Assembly: GCA_020720045.1 (NCBI GenBank)
Contig: DYPH01000024.1
Span: 1,752-53,925 of the forward strand
DNA: 52,174 nt
Source: Sorangium cellulosum
GTDB lineage: Bacteria > Myxococcota_A > Polyangia > Polyangiales > Polyangiaceae
Direction of reading: 5' to 3'
Shown: positions 14,855 through 23,005 of the stretch, piece after piece
How the letters are laid out: every line of letters starts with the position of its first letter
Numbering within the stretch: the first letter of the stretch is position 1
Program-made: the position numbers and the translations under genes
Notes under the pieces: generated by a model
The model's input: only the letters and a program-made list of their open reading frames with translations
Told to the model about the DNA's origin: nothing
Databases searched by the model: none

Positions 14855-15865
14855 GTGAGTCCCCCCTCCCAACCTCCGTCGACGCCAGGCGCTCCGCCTT
14901 CGCGCCCCTCCGTCCACCGGCGCGTGGCGGGGGAGGACGGTCCGGCGTCGGTTCGCGGCATTCGCGTCGCGGGCGCGGGCCGTGGCCGCCCGTCCGGCAC
15001 GCTTGCGGCCGTCGGCGCGGGGCCTACTCGGCGTGCGGCGGTCGATGAGCGCTTTCGCTATTTTCTTTCGTTCTTTGGACCGCTTGTCGTGCTCGTCCCC
15101 TTCTTGGTGATCGGCATCGCCGTCGTCGGTGTCGCCGCGCCCTCCTCGGCGGCGCCGTCGCCGCTGACGGTGCTCCCGACGGTCGCAGGCGCGCTTGCCG
15201 CCGTCGCGCTTGCCGCCCCGCCGGCCCTCGCCGCAAGCGCCTACGTCACCGTGCTTGGGCCTCGTGCCCTGCGCGGTCCCATGGCCCGCCTTGTTGCGCT
15301 CTCCTCGTCGGTGCCGGCGATCGTCATTGGGGCTTTCGCCTACTTTTCCTTTGCACCGCTCCTTGAAAAGTTCTTTCCCGGATCCCCGCGCGCGACGATT
15401 GGATTTTCGGCGATTTTTGCCCTCGCCATGGCCGTCGCGCCGACGATCGCCAACGTCGGTCGTCGCCTCGCTCTTGCCGTCCCCGGTGCACGTATCGAAG
15501 CGGCGCTCGCCCTCGGCGCGACACGCCGCCAGATCGCCCAGCGGCTCCTCCTCCCCGCCATCGGTCGCGGGCTCGTCGGCGCCCTCTTGATTGCCGTCGG
15601 GAGGGCCGCCGGGGAGGCGAGTGCGATTCTCCTCCTTGTCGTCGCGGCTGGGCCGCCGATGACGCCGATCTCCGTCGACGCCGCCCGTGTCGTCCTCGCG
15701 GGAGGGGGCGCGCTTGGAGGCCTCGCCCACCTGGTTGCTCCGCTGCTTGTCGTCACGTTCGTTGCACAAACGGCTGGCCGCACGCTTGTGGAGGGGACCA
15801 AGCGTCGCCTCGCCGGCGGCCTCGCGCGCCCTGCACTTCCGTCGCCGTGGGGGGTTCGACCGTGA
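14855..15865 (+). CDS. pstC: Phosphate ABC transporter permease PstC
   Basis: A 336-aa inner-membrane permease. A proline/glycine-rich cytoplasmic N-terminal tail of about 65 residues precedes the first helix (FFGPLVVLVPFLVIGIAVVG). The EAA-type loop that contacts the ATPase reads EAALALGATRRQIAQRLLLP, and the following GRAAGEASAILL is typical of PstC/PstA. GTG at 14855 is used; no good ribosome site is visible, so the long N-terminal tail might start later. The reading frame ends in GTGA, overlapping pstA. No periplasmic binding protein gene (pstS) accompanies it in this window. Assignment as PstC rather than PstA rests on gene order. Confidence 0.82.
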   Translation: MSPPSQPPSTPGAPPSRPSVHRRVAGEDGPASVRGIRVAGAGRGRPSGTLAAVGAGPTRRAAVDERFRYFLSFFGPLVVLVPFLVIGIAVVGVAAPSSAAPSPLTVLPTVAGALAAVALAAPPALAASAYVTVLGPRALRGPMARLVALSSSVPAIVIGAFAYFSFAPLLEKFFPGSPRATIGFSAIFALAMAVAPTIANVGRRLALAVPGARIEAALALGATRRQIAQRLLLPAIGRGLVGALLIAVGRAAGEASAILLLVVAAGPPMTPISVDAARVVLAGGGALGGLAHLVAPLLVVTFVAQTAGRTLVEGTKRRLAGGLARPALPSPWGVRP

Positions 15866-16701
15866 GCGGGCCCCTTGCGCACGAGCGCCGCAGCGCGCCG
15901 CCGATCGCGCCGACGGGAAGCCGCCGGCGGTCCCCGCGGAACGGGAACGTGCTCGCCTTCGTCATCCTCGCCGCCCTCCTCGTCCCGTGGCTCGGCGTCG
16001 CTCGGTTTCTGCTCCAGGCGACCGGCGGCGCCCCGCTGCTTCCGAGCCTCGTCGCAAGCTTGCTTGTCACGGGGGCCGGCCTCCTGGTCGCGATTCCGGT
16101 CGCCTGGATTGCGGCGGCATTGGTGTTTGAGTACCCGACAACGCTCGCCGCCCGCACGACGAAATGGGTCGTTGATCTCCTCGCTGGGATTCCCACCTTG
16201 CTCTTTGGAGCCGTCGCGGCCGCGATTTTTCTGCGGATGTCGCCGTCGTTGAAGTCGGTCCCCTTTGGTGCATTAATCCTCGCAGTGTTTCCGGCAGGAT
16301 TTTCGCTACTTCCGCGTCTGTTTCGTGCCTTCCTGCGCGCCTTTGCACGCGTTCCCGGCACCTACCGAGAGGCGGCCCTCTCCCTTGGGGCCTCGCGGGC
16401 ACACACGCTGTTTGCTGTCGTCGCGAAGAGCGCCCGTCGAGACCTCATCGCCGGCGTCTTTGTCGCCGCGGCCCACGGCTTCGGCGAACTCGGGCCGGTC
16501 CTCTTTCTCGGCGTCGACGCCGCGCCGCTCCCGCTCCGTGTTCTCGCCGCCGGCCTTGGAAAAGACCGAGGCGCTGCCGCCGCCGCGAGCCTCGTGCTCG
16601 TCGTCGGGATGCTCACGTTTCAGCTGCTTGCCGCGCTCGCCCAGCGGCCAACCGCCGACCGCGGCGGCCTCGTTTCCCTCTTTCTGGAGCCGCGCTCGTG
16701 A
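15862..16701 (+). CDS. pstA: Phosphate ABC transporter permease PstA
   Basis: A 279-aa permease starting at GTG 15862, which overlaps the pstC stop by four bases; an alternative GTG lies five codons upstream. About six hydrophobic helices are visible. The EAA loop is REAALSLGASRAHTLFAVV, followed by FVAAAHGFGELGPVLFLG, matching the conserved 'GE.aPl' region of PstA where the final transmembrane helices begin. It overlaps pstB by GTGA. Together PstC and PstA form the transmembrane channel for phosphate. The product is slightly shorter than the usual 290-300 aa. Confidence 0.82.
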   Translation: MSGPLAHERRSAPPIAPTGSRRRSPRNGNVLAFVILAALLVPWLGVARFLLQATGGAPLLPSLVASLLVTGAGLLVAIPVAWIAAALVFEYPTTLAARTTKWVVDLLAGIPTLLFGAVAAAIFLRMSPSLKSVPFGALILAVFPAGFSLLPRLFRAFLRAFARVPGTYREAALSLGASRAHTLFAVVAKSARRDLIAGVFVAAAHGFGELGPVLFLGVDAAPLPLRVLAAGLGKDRGAAAAASLVLVVGMLTFQLLAALAQRPTADRGGLVSLFLEPRS

Positions 16702-17489
16702 ACTCCCCCTTCGACTCTGTCCCGGCGCCGCCGCCGCGCGAAAAACTCCGGGCGGAATCGCTCTTTGCGACCCGCGGGACGACGCCGCTCCTTCGGGGAA
16801 TCAATCTCGGAATCCCCGAGAAAAAAGTCACGACTATCATTGGCCCTTCTGGCTGCGGAAAGTCGACGTTTGTGCGGTGTCTCAATCGCATGCACGAGAC
16901 CGAGCCGGGCGCCACGACGCGCGGGAGCGTCCTCCTCGACGGCCGCGACATTTACGCCGACGACGTCGACCCCATTTATCTTCGGCGTCGTGTCGGGATG
17001 GTCTTCTCAAAACCGAATCTTTTTCCTGAGTTGTCCGTTCTCGACAACCTGCTCTTCGGCGTCCGCCTTGCCGGAGAACTCCCCGACGACCTTGGCCCCT
17101 TCGCCGAGCGCCTCCTCCGCCGTGTCGACCTCTGGTCCGAGCTCCGCGGCCGCCTGGAGGAGGGGCCTGAAGAGCTCCCCTACGGTCTCCAGCAGCGCCT
17201 CTGCGTCGCGCGCGCCCTCGCCCTCGGCCCCGAAGTGCTCCTGATGGACGAGCCGTGCAGCGTCCTCGACCCGGTCGCGACCTCCCGCGTGGAGGAACTG
17301 ATCCACGAGTTGGGGGAGGACTACACGCTCGTCGTCGTCACCCACAGCATGCAGCAGGCGGCGAGAATCAGCGATTACACAGCATTTTTTGACCAAGGGG
17401 AGCTCGTCGAGTTCGACGAGACCGACGTGGTCTTCACGAAACCGTCCGACCCGCGCACCGAGGACTACATCACCGGGCGCTTCGGCTGA
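16698..17489 (+). CDS. pstB: Phosphate ABC transporter ATPase PstB with degenerate Q-loop and signature motif
   Basis: A 263-aa ABC ATPase. Walker A is intact (GPSGCGKST, residues 49-57), as are Walker B (VLLMDEPCSVLDP, with the PstB-typical PCS) and the H-loop (VVTHSMQQAARISD). Two essential motifs are abnormal. The Q-loop, normally VFQKPNPFP, reads VFSKPNLFP, with Ser104 replacing Gln. The ABC signature, normally LSGGQQQRLC, reads LPYGLQQRLC (residues 160-169). PstB identity is supported by PIYLRRRVGMVF, QQRLCVARALA and the neighbours. In ordinary ABC transporters these residues couple ATP hydrolysis to transport, so this subunit may be impaired in transport yet still signal through PhoU. 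The start overlaps pstA. Confidence 0.88.
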   Translation: MNSPFDSVPAPPPREKLRAESLFATRGTTPLLRGINLGIPEKKVTTIIGPSGCGKSTFVRCLNRMHETEPGATTRGSVLLDGRDIYADDVDPIYLRRRVGMVFSKPNLFPELSVLDNLLFGVRLAGELPDDLGPFAERLLRRVDLWSELRGRLEEGPEELPYGLQQRLCVARALALGPEVLLMDEPCSVLDPVATSRVEELIHELGEDYTLVVVTHSMQQAARISDYTAFFDQGELVEFDETDVVFTKPSDPRTEDYITGRFG

Positions 17490-17547
17490 TAGCACCGCTG
17501 GTTACACCCTTCCTTCGTCGGCGCTTTTTTTGCCGTTTGAGCAGCCC

Positions 17548-18285
17548 ATGGTCCGAAGCCACATCGACAAAGAATACGACCTCGAGCTCCGAAAGGTGCG
17601 CGAAGGGCTCCTCGTGATGGGGGGTAAAGTCGAGGAAATGCTCGAAGCGAGCATGCGCGCGCTCGTGAAAGGGGACGCCGCCCTCGCGACGAAGACGATG
17701 GCCGCCGACAAGCAGGTCAATAAGCTTGAGATGGACATCGACGAGGCGTGCCTGCGCATCCTTGCCCGCCGCCAGCCGCTCGCCTCGGACCTCCGCTTCA
17801 TCACCATGGCGCTCAAGCTCGTCGTCGACCTCGAGCGCATGGGCGACCTCTGTGTGAACGTCTGTGAGCGCGTCGTCGAACTCGCCGAAGAGGAGCCGTT
17901 GATGCCCTACGTCGAGCTCCTCGCGATGAGTGACGCCACGACCGGGATGGTCCGCGACGCCCTCGACGCCTTCGTCGGCTCCGACGTCGAGCGCGCCCAC
18001 GGCGTCATCGATCGGGACGCCGCGGTCGATGCCTACTACAAGAGCCTGTTTCGGACGCTCTTGACCTATATGATGGAAAATCCACGGAATATTTTCCGTG
18101 CAACCCGCATTCAATCCATCGCGAAGTACCTGGAGCGCGTCGCTGATCACGCGACGAACGTCGCCGAGATGGTCGTCTTTATGGTCCGCGGGAAAGACAT
18201 TCGCCACGGCGGCCGCGTGAAGATGCGCGACGCCATGGATTCGAAGCGCGCCCTCGTCGACGCCGACCGCGACGAAGAAGAGTGA
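17548..18285 (+). CDS. phoU: Phosphate signalling protein PhoU
   Basis: A 245-aa all-helical protein of two tandem PhoU domains. It links the PstCAB complex to PhoR and damps PhoB activation in high phosphate. Characteristic sequence includes SHIDKEYDLELRKVREGLL, ASDLRFITMALKLVVDLERMGD (metal-binding E..D motif) and, in the second half, YLERVADHATNVAEMVVFM. ATG 17548 is chosen because it gives the usual PhoU N-terminus; an open frame further upstream only overlaps pstB in another frame. A 58-bp spacer with a T-run follows pstB. The acidic C-terminal tail (DADRDEEE) is species-specific. Confidence 0.93.
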   Translation: MVRSHIDKEYDLELRKVREGLLVMGGKVEEMLEASMRALVKGDAALATKTMAADKQVNKLEMDIDEACLRILARRQPLASDLRFITMALKLVVDLERMGDLCVNVCERVVELAEEEPLMPYVELLAMSDATTGMVRDALDAFVGSDVERAHGVIDRDAAVDAYYKSLFRTLLTYMMENPRNIFRATRIQSIAKYLERVADHATNVAEMVVFMVRGKDIRHGGRVKMRDAMDSKRALVDADRDEEE

Positions 18286-18331
18286 GCATTTCCCTAGGCA
18301 CGCCGCTGCGTCCCGCGGGCGAGTCCTTGAA

Positions 18332-19696
18332 TTATTTAGAAAACTCGGTACCGGTCGCCGCTTCGAGCGCGAATACCTGCGCCCAAAACTCGGCCATCGC
18401 TTCGTTCAATTCACGATTTGCCGTCGCGTAGGTGCGCTGGGCATCGAGCCAATCCATCAGCGGTGCCGCGCCCCGGTCGTACTGGGCACGTACGACGTCG
18501 AGCGCTTTCTTTCGTGCAGGCAAGAGTTGGTCACGCATCCGCACGACGCGGCTTCGGGCGGCGACGAAGCCTCCGAGGCCTGAATTCACGTCGGCGAGCA
18601 CCGCCGCTTCCGCGCGTGCGAGGCCCCAGGTCGCCGCTTCACCGTCGGCGGCGGCCCGCTCGATTTCCCCTTGGCGCTGCGAAAACACTGGGAGAACCGC
18701 CGTTAGAGCGACGGCGACCGTCGGTGGTTGGATCGACTGAGCGCCGTCGATCCCTTGCTGCTGGTACTGGACGCCGACGGCGACGTCCGGAAAGACCGCG
18801 CGGCGCGCGAGGGCACCGGAGGCCTGGGCGCGTCGACCGGCGGCGGCGGCAACGGCGAGGTCGGGGCGATGGTCGAGGGCGCTCTTGAAGAGGCCCTCTT
18901 GGGTTGCGTTTGCGAGCTCGGCGGGCACCCGAAAATCGAGTTCTGCGGGATCGACCTCCGGAACGGAACCTCCGCGAATACCCAATAGAAACCCGAGGCT
19001 TGCGCGGTTTGCCGCGAGGGTTGCCTTGGCGACGTCTACCTGGGTCGCGGCGTCGAAGTGCTCCGCCTCCACGCGGGCGAGCTCCCCTTCGTTGATCACC
19101 TGGGGGAAGCGCACCTTCGCGAGGGCGGCGGCGCTGGCCATCGAGGCCTCTTGGGTCTCCGCAAACTGGACGGCGCGCATCGCGAGGGCGACCTGCGCGT
19201 AGGCCGCTTTTGTCTGGGCGACGACGATCCGCTCGACGTCTCTTCGCGACGCGGTCGCACCATCGACCGCTGCCCGCGCGACATCCATGCGTAGTGCGCG
19301 CTTTCCGGCGAGCACGTCAAAGAGGAGCCCTTGGTCGGAGGCTCCGACCACGTACTGCCACGGGGAACAGCCGGTACAGCCGTCGGGACGGGTGTATTTT
19401 ACCGCTTTCCCAAAGCCGACGGTAATTGCTGGGTTTTGCAACGTTCCTGCCGTGCGGACGTCCGCTTCGGCGCCACGCCGCTGGGCATCGGCCACCAGCA
19501 CATCAAGGCCGCGCGTCCGAGCCAGTTCGGCCGCCTTGGCCAGCGTCAGCGGGGCTGTCGTGCCGGCCCCCAGACCATCCGCCGAGCGGGCCGGCGGCGG
19601 GTCGGCAAGCGCGCCGTCGGGGGCAAGGACCAAAGCGAGAAAGGTCGCAAGGGGGGCGGCGAAGCAAAGCGGCATTCGAGGCATGGGCCTGCGCAT
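18332..19696 (-). CDS. TolC-like outer-membrane efflux protein
   Basis: A 454-aa outer-membrane factor of the TolC/CusC family, forming the exit duct for tripartite efflux pumps or type I secretion. ATG at 19694-19696 gives a signal peptide (MRRPMPRMPLCFAAPLATFLALVLA, cleaved near GALA-DP). Nearby ATG codons at the fifth and eighth residues are alternatives. Two coiled-coil OEP repeats are visible: LTLAKAAELARTRGLDV to about residue 240, and a second half with HRPDLAVAAAAGRRAQA. The C-terminus reads DAQRTYATANRELNEAMAEFWAQVFALEAATG. No inner-membrane pump or adaptor gene is adjacent. It is divergent from an OmpR-type two-component system, suggesting joint regulation. Confidence 0.87.
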   Translation of the reverse strand: MRRPMPRMPLCFAAPLATFLALVLAPDGALADPPPARSADGLGAGTTAPLTLAKAAELARTRGLDVLVADAQRRGAEADVRTAGTLQNPAITVGFGKAVKYTRPDGCTGCSPWQYVVGASDQGLLFDVLAGKRALRMDVARAAVDGATASRRDVERIVVAQTKAAYAQVALAMRAVQFAETQEASMASAAALAKVRFPQVINEGELARVEAEHFDAATQVDVAKATLAANRASLGFLLGIRGGSVPEVDPAELDFRVPAELANATQEGLFKSALDHRPDLAVAAAAGRRAQASGALARRAVFPDVAVGVQYQQQGIDGAQSIQPPTVAVALTAVLPVFSQRQGEIERAAADGEAATWGLARAEAAVLADVNSGLGGFVAARSRVVRMRDQLLPARKKALDVVRAQYDRGAAPLMDWLDAQRTYATANRELNEAMAEFWAQVFALEAATGTEFSK

Positions 19697-19871
19697 AGTC
19701 GGAGGATCGCTTACGCGCATGAAGCAGTCGTGAATGATTCGTTCGTCCCCCCGAAAATTCCGGAAATGACCGTTTTTCATCGGCTTCGCACGGGCGCTAC
19801 GACTCTGACGACGATATGAAGGTTCCGTTAGGCAGCCACCGGCCGCGAACCTTTGGGCTACGGTCGGCCCC

Positions 19872-20540
19872 GTGAAAGTTCTCGTTGTCGAAGACGATGA
19901 AAAAGTCGGTCGGTTCCTGGTCCGCGTCCTTGGCGAGGAGGGGTACACCGTCGATTTGGTCAAGAATGCCGCCGATGCCATTCGGCAGGGGGGCACCGGT
20001 CTCTACGATCTTCTCGTCGTCGACTGGATGTTGCCCGACGGCGATGGCCTTGAAGTCATTCGCGATCTTCGGAAGTCGGGCGGCATCACCCCCGTCCTGA
20101 TGCTCACCGCGCGCGGCGAGACGAAGGAGAAGGTCATCAGCCTCGACGCGGGCGCCGACGATTACCTCGTCAAACCGTTTGAAGTTGAAGAATTTGTCGC
20201 CCGCGTGCGTGCACTCATTCGGCGTACCCACGGGTTTGCAAAGCTCCGCTGCGGAGACTTGGAAGTCGATCGCGTCGCCCATCGGGTCACGCTCAAGAAT
20301 GAGGCCCTTAACGTAACTACGCGAGAGTACGCACTTCTTCTGCACTTGCTTCACAAGGTAGACAAGGTCTCGACGCGGAGCGAACTCCTCGCGCAAGTGT
20401 GGGAAACGAGCTTTGATCCGGGATCGAATCTCGTAGAGGTCCACGTGAGCCGCCTCCGCGAGAAGCTCGGCGATTGTGCCTGGATGATCGAGACGGTCCG
20501 CGGTGTCGGCTACCGATTGCGCTCCACCCACCCCGGCTGA
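19872..20540 (+). CDS. OmpR-family response regulator (CusR/CopR-like)
   Basis: A 222-aa response regulator. The receiver domain has ED at residues 7-9 and Asp51 as phosphoacceptor in VVDWMLPDGDG, with DYLVKPFEVEE at its end. The DNA-binding winged helix ends VEVHVSRLREKLG and IETVRGVGYRL. The receiver sequence is of the type found in heavy-metal or envelope-stress regulators (CusR, CopR, QseB). GTG 19872 is the start. The gene is followed 3 bp later by a histidine kinase and is divergent from a TolC-like gene. The metal-sensing role is suggested only by this pairing. Confidence 0.9.
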   Translation: MKVLVVEDDEKVGRFLVRVLGEEGYTVDLVKNAADAIRQGGTGLYDLLVVDWMLPDGDGLEVIRDLRKSGGITPVLMLTARGETKEKVISLDAGADDYLVKPFEVEEFVARVRALIRRTHGFAKLRCGDLEVDRVAHRVTLKNEALNVTTREYALLLHLLHKVDKVSTRSELLAQVWETSFDPGSNLVEVHVSRLREKLGDCAWMIETVRGVGYRLRSTHPG

Positions 20541-20543
20541 TTC

Positions 20544-21986
20544 GTGCCCAACTCGGCTTCGGCAAACGGCGCTTCGCGGCGTGGAGCTCCCGGACTTTCG
20601 TTTCGCGCCCGCCTCTTTTATTCGCTGACGGTCCTCCTTGTCGTCACGCTCGGCGGCGCGTTTGCCTCGGTGCATACCGTGGTGTCGCGCTCGGAAATGC
20701 GCAAATTCGATGAGGAATTGCTCGTGCAAGCCCACGAGGAGGCGGTCGGACGCGCCCTCCTCCACGACGAGCACGCAGAAGGGGTCGACGACATTCTCGG
20801 CCCTGGAGAGTCGATCGCCGAGGAGAAGCTGGTCTTCGTCTTCGGCAAAGATGCGAGCCTCCACGCGGCAAACGGATCCGCGAAGGCGTGCACACCGCTC
20901 GCCGAGACCGTCTTCACCCACGAGCGGCGCGAGCCCTTTGACGTCGCCATTTGCGGGCGCCGTATGCGCGCGGTATTTGTCGGTTTTCAGGCCCACGACG
21001 GGGACCGACTCCTCCTCGCGCGCCCCCGAGAAGAGCTCGATCGCGACGCTCGTTACCTCGCCGAGACGATGCTCATCGCGCTTGCGTGTGCCATTGCGCT
21101 CGCCGCGGTCACCGCCTGGCTTGTGGTGCGCGCGCTCACCCGTGACACCGAGCGTATCGGCGAGATTACCCACCGCGTTCAATCGGGGGATCTCTCCGCC
21201 CGCGTCGCATCCCGCTCCAACATCCCCGAGCTCCGCCGGCTCGCCGACGACGTCGACGGCATGATCGCCCGCCTCGCCGCCCTGGTCGTCGCCCAGGAAC
21301 GCTTCATCGCGCATGCCGCCCACGAGCTGCGATCGCCGCTCACCACGCTCTACGGGGAGCTCTCGCTGGCCCTTCGGAAGCCGCGTACTGCGGAAGAATA
21401 TCGAGAGTTTATCGATGAGGCGCTCGCCTCCTCACGGCGACTCAAGGCGCTCGCCGAAGACCTGCTCGCCCTCGCGCGCATCGGCGCCGACGCGACCGGC
21501 GACATCTTGCTCCTTCCGGTCACGATCCGCGCCCTCGTCGCCAACGTCGTGAACGACCTCCGCGCGAGCGCCAGCGCCAAGGGGATCACCGTCGAGGTGG
21601 TGCTACCGGACGCGTCGATCATCGCTCGCGAGCGCGATCTCGAGCGGCTCTTCCGGAACCTCCTCGAGAACGCCCTTCGTCACACCCCCGAAGGGGGCGC
21701 GATTCGCGTCAGCGGCGAAGTGCGCGGCGAAACGGTGATCGTTACCGTCGAAGACAGCGGTGAAGGGGTCCCCGAGACGGAGCGCGAACGGATTTTCGAG
21801 CCCTTCTACCGGGGGTCCAAAACCCGCGGCGAAGAGATGACCGGCACCGGCCTAGGCCTCGCCATTGTCCGCGAAATTGCACGCGTTCATGGCGGTGGAG
21901 TCTCCGTCTCGGCGGCCCGTCCCTTCGCGAACTCGGCGGGAGGCGGCGCGTGCTTCCAGGTTTCGCTCCCCGCCGCAGAGCAGTAA
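20544..21986 (+). CDS. Sensor histidine kinase, partner of the adjacent response regulator
   Basis: A 480-aa membrane kinase. Helix 1 is at about 22-45 and helix 2 at about 183-205, enclosing a periplasmic sensor domain of about 135 residues that contains two cysteines (KACTPLAE and AICGRR). A HAMP domain follows (RALTRDTERIGEITHRVQSGDLSARV). The H-box FIAHAAHELRSPLTTL contains His260. The ATPase domain shows N-box NLLENALRH, G1 DSGEGV, FEPFYRG and GTGLGLAIVREIA. The start follows the regulator stop by 3 bp, so they form one operon. The architecture equals CusS/QseC-type kinases. The ligand is unknown. Confidence 0.9.
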   Translation: MPNSASANGASRRGAPGLSFRARLFYSLTVLLVVTLGGAFASVHTVVSRSEMRKFDEELLVQAHEEAVGRALLHDEHAEGVDDILGPGESIAEEKLVFVFGKDASLHAANGSAKACTPLAETVFTHERREPFDVAICGRRMRAVFVGFQAHDGDRLLLARPREELDRDARYLAETMLIALACAIALAAVTAWLVVRALTRDTERIGEITHRVQSGDLSARVASRSNIPELRRLADDVDGMIARLAALVVAQERFIAHAAHELRSPLTTLYGELSLALRKPRTAEEYREFIDEALASSRRLKALAEDLLALARIGADATGDILLLPVTIRALVANVVNDLRASASAKGITVEVVLPDASIIARERDLERLFRNLLENALRHTPEGGAIRVSGEVRGETVIVTVEDSGEGVPETERERIFEPFYRGSKTRGEEMTGTGLGLAIVREIARVHGGGVSVSAARPFANSAGGGACFQVSLPAAEQ

Positions 21987-21995
21987 GGCGAGGGC

Positions 21996-22604
21996 GTGGC
22001 ACCTCCGTCGGATCCCCCTCCGCTCCTTGCGCGGCGTCGCCTTCTTGTTGGGGTCGGCGGCTTCGTCGTTTTGGGGGGCCTCGCTGCGCTCGCCCTCCAG
22101 CGCCCGTTTCCATCGGACCGCACCCCCGAGGGGGCGTGGCTCCGAATCGCCCTCGCCATCCACAAGCAGCGCCTCGAAGACGCCTTTGCCTATCTGGAGA
22201 CGGAAGCCCAGTGGGCGAGCTTTTCCGTAGGAAAATCGCACGCAAAGGCGTTGTCGCTTGCGCCCTCTTTCCCCGCCGATGAGCAGGCGGCGATCCGTGA
22301 ACGCTACACGCGTTTCGGGAGCCATCCGGACGGCCCCGAGGTCTTCGCCGCCTTTGGCAAAGACCACCAGTTTGAAGCCCGCTTGAAGAAGGATCTCTCC
22401 GGCGTCGGCCACGTCGAAATCGACGGCGAGCGGGCGACGGTCGTCACCGCCCGAGGGACGCGCCACCCCTTCCGCCGCCGCGAAAACGGCATTTGGGGCC
22501 TCACGATTTTCACCGGCGAACTCCTCGCCGAGAGCCGTCGTGCAGCCCGAGATCTCGAAGCGCTCGAAAAGAGTGCTGCCGATTTCGCGCGCCTAAAACC
22601 GTGA
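21996..22604 (+). CDS. Membrane-anchored hypothetical protein
   Basis: A 202-aa protein starting at GTG 21996, nine bases after the histidine-kinase stop and so probably in the same operon. A basic N-terminus (LLARRR) precedes one hydrophobic helix at about 16-35. The remainder is soluble and extracytoplasmic if the positive-inside rule holds, with TPEGAWLRIALAIHKQRLEDAFAYLETEAQWASF and a C-terminal amphipathic stretch. The pattern of a helix followed by a small helical/beta domain resembles NTF2-like or DUF4878-like secreted proteins, but no family could be assigned. Confidence 0.65.
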   Translation: MAPPSDPPPLLARRRLLVGVGGFVVLGGLAALALQRPFPSDRTPEGAWLRIALAIHKQRLEDAFAYLETEAQWASFSVGKSHAKALSLAPSFPADEQAAIRERYTRFGSHPDGPEVFAAFGKDHQFEARLKKDLSGVGHVEIDGERATVVTARGTRHPFRRRENGIWGLTIFTGELLAESRRAARDLEALEKSAADFARLKP

Positions 22605-22605
22605 T

Positions 22606-22995
22606 TCAGTCGTCGTACTCGATGGGCAGTCCGGCGTCTCTCCAGCCCCGTTCAAGCACGCGGCCAAATCCGTCTCGGCGCCCCGCATAGCCGGCCCGGA
22701 ACTCGACCACCTCGGCATAGCCCGCCTCAAGAAGTGCATGGGCCGCTGCGAAGCTCCGTACGCCCTTTTCACAGGCAACAACAATGGTTTGCAAGCGGTT
22801 GGGGAGACGAGCTTCGACCCGCTCTACAAAGTGGAGTGCCTCGGAAGGGACGTTAATCGACCCCACCGGACGGCCTGCTTCAAACTCGTCATCGCTCCGG
22901 ACGTCGAGGTAGACCGCCCCGGCCGCTAGCATCGCGACAACCTCGTCGACGGAGATTCGGCGAAGCGTGTTCAATGGCGATTCTTCTGTACTCAA
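22606..22995 (-). CDS. Rhodanese-like sulfurtransferase domain protein
   Basis: A 129-aa single rhodanese domain. YLDVRSDDEFEAGRPVGSINVP is the N-terminal CH2A-type motif. The active-site loop is ACEKGVRS, with the catalytic Cys in the expected C-x-x-G-x-R-S arrangement. FRAGYAGRRDGFGRVLERGW is the typical C-terminal region. The start is taken as TTG at 22993-22995, just downstream of the HEAT-repeat gene's stop at 23006, implying cotranscription. Such proteins carry persulfide sulfur for tRNA thiolation, detoxification or redox signalling; the partner here is not evident. Confidence 0.85.
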   Translation of the reverse strand: MSTEESPLNTLRRISVDEVVAMLAAGAVYLDVRSDDEFEAGRPVGSINVPSEALHFVERVEARLPNRLQTIVVACEKGVRSFAAAHALLEAGYAEVVEFRAGYAGRRDGFGRVLERGWRDAGLPIEYDD

Positions 22996-23005
22996 TGCAG
23001 TTTCT

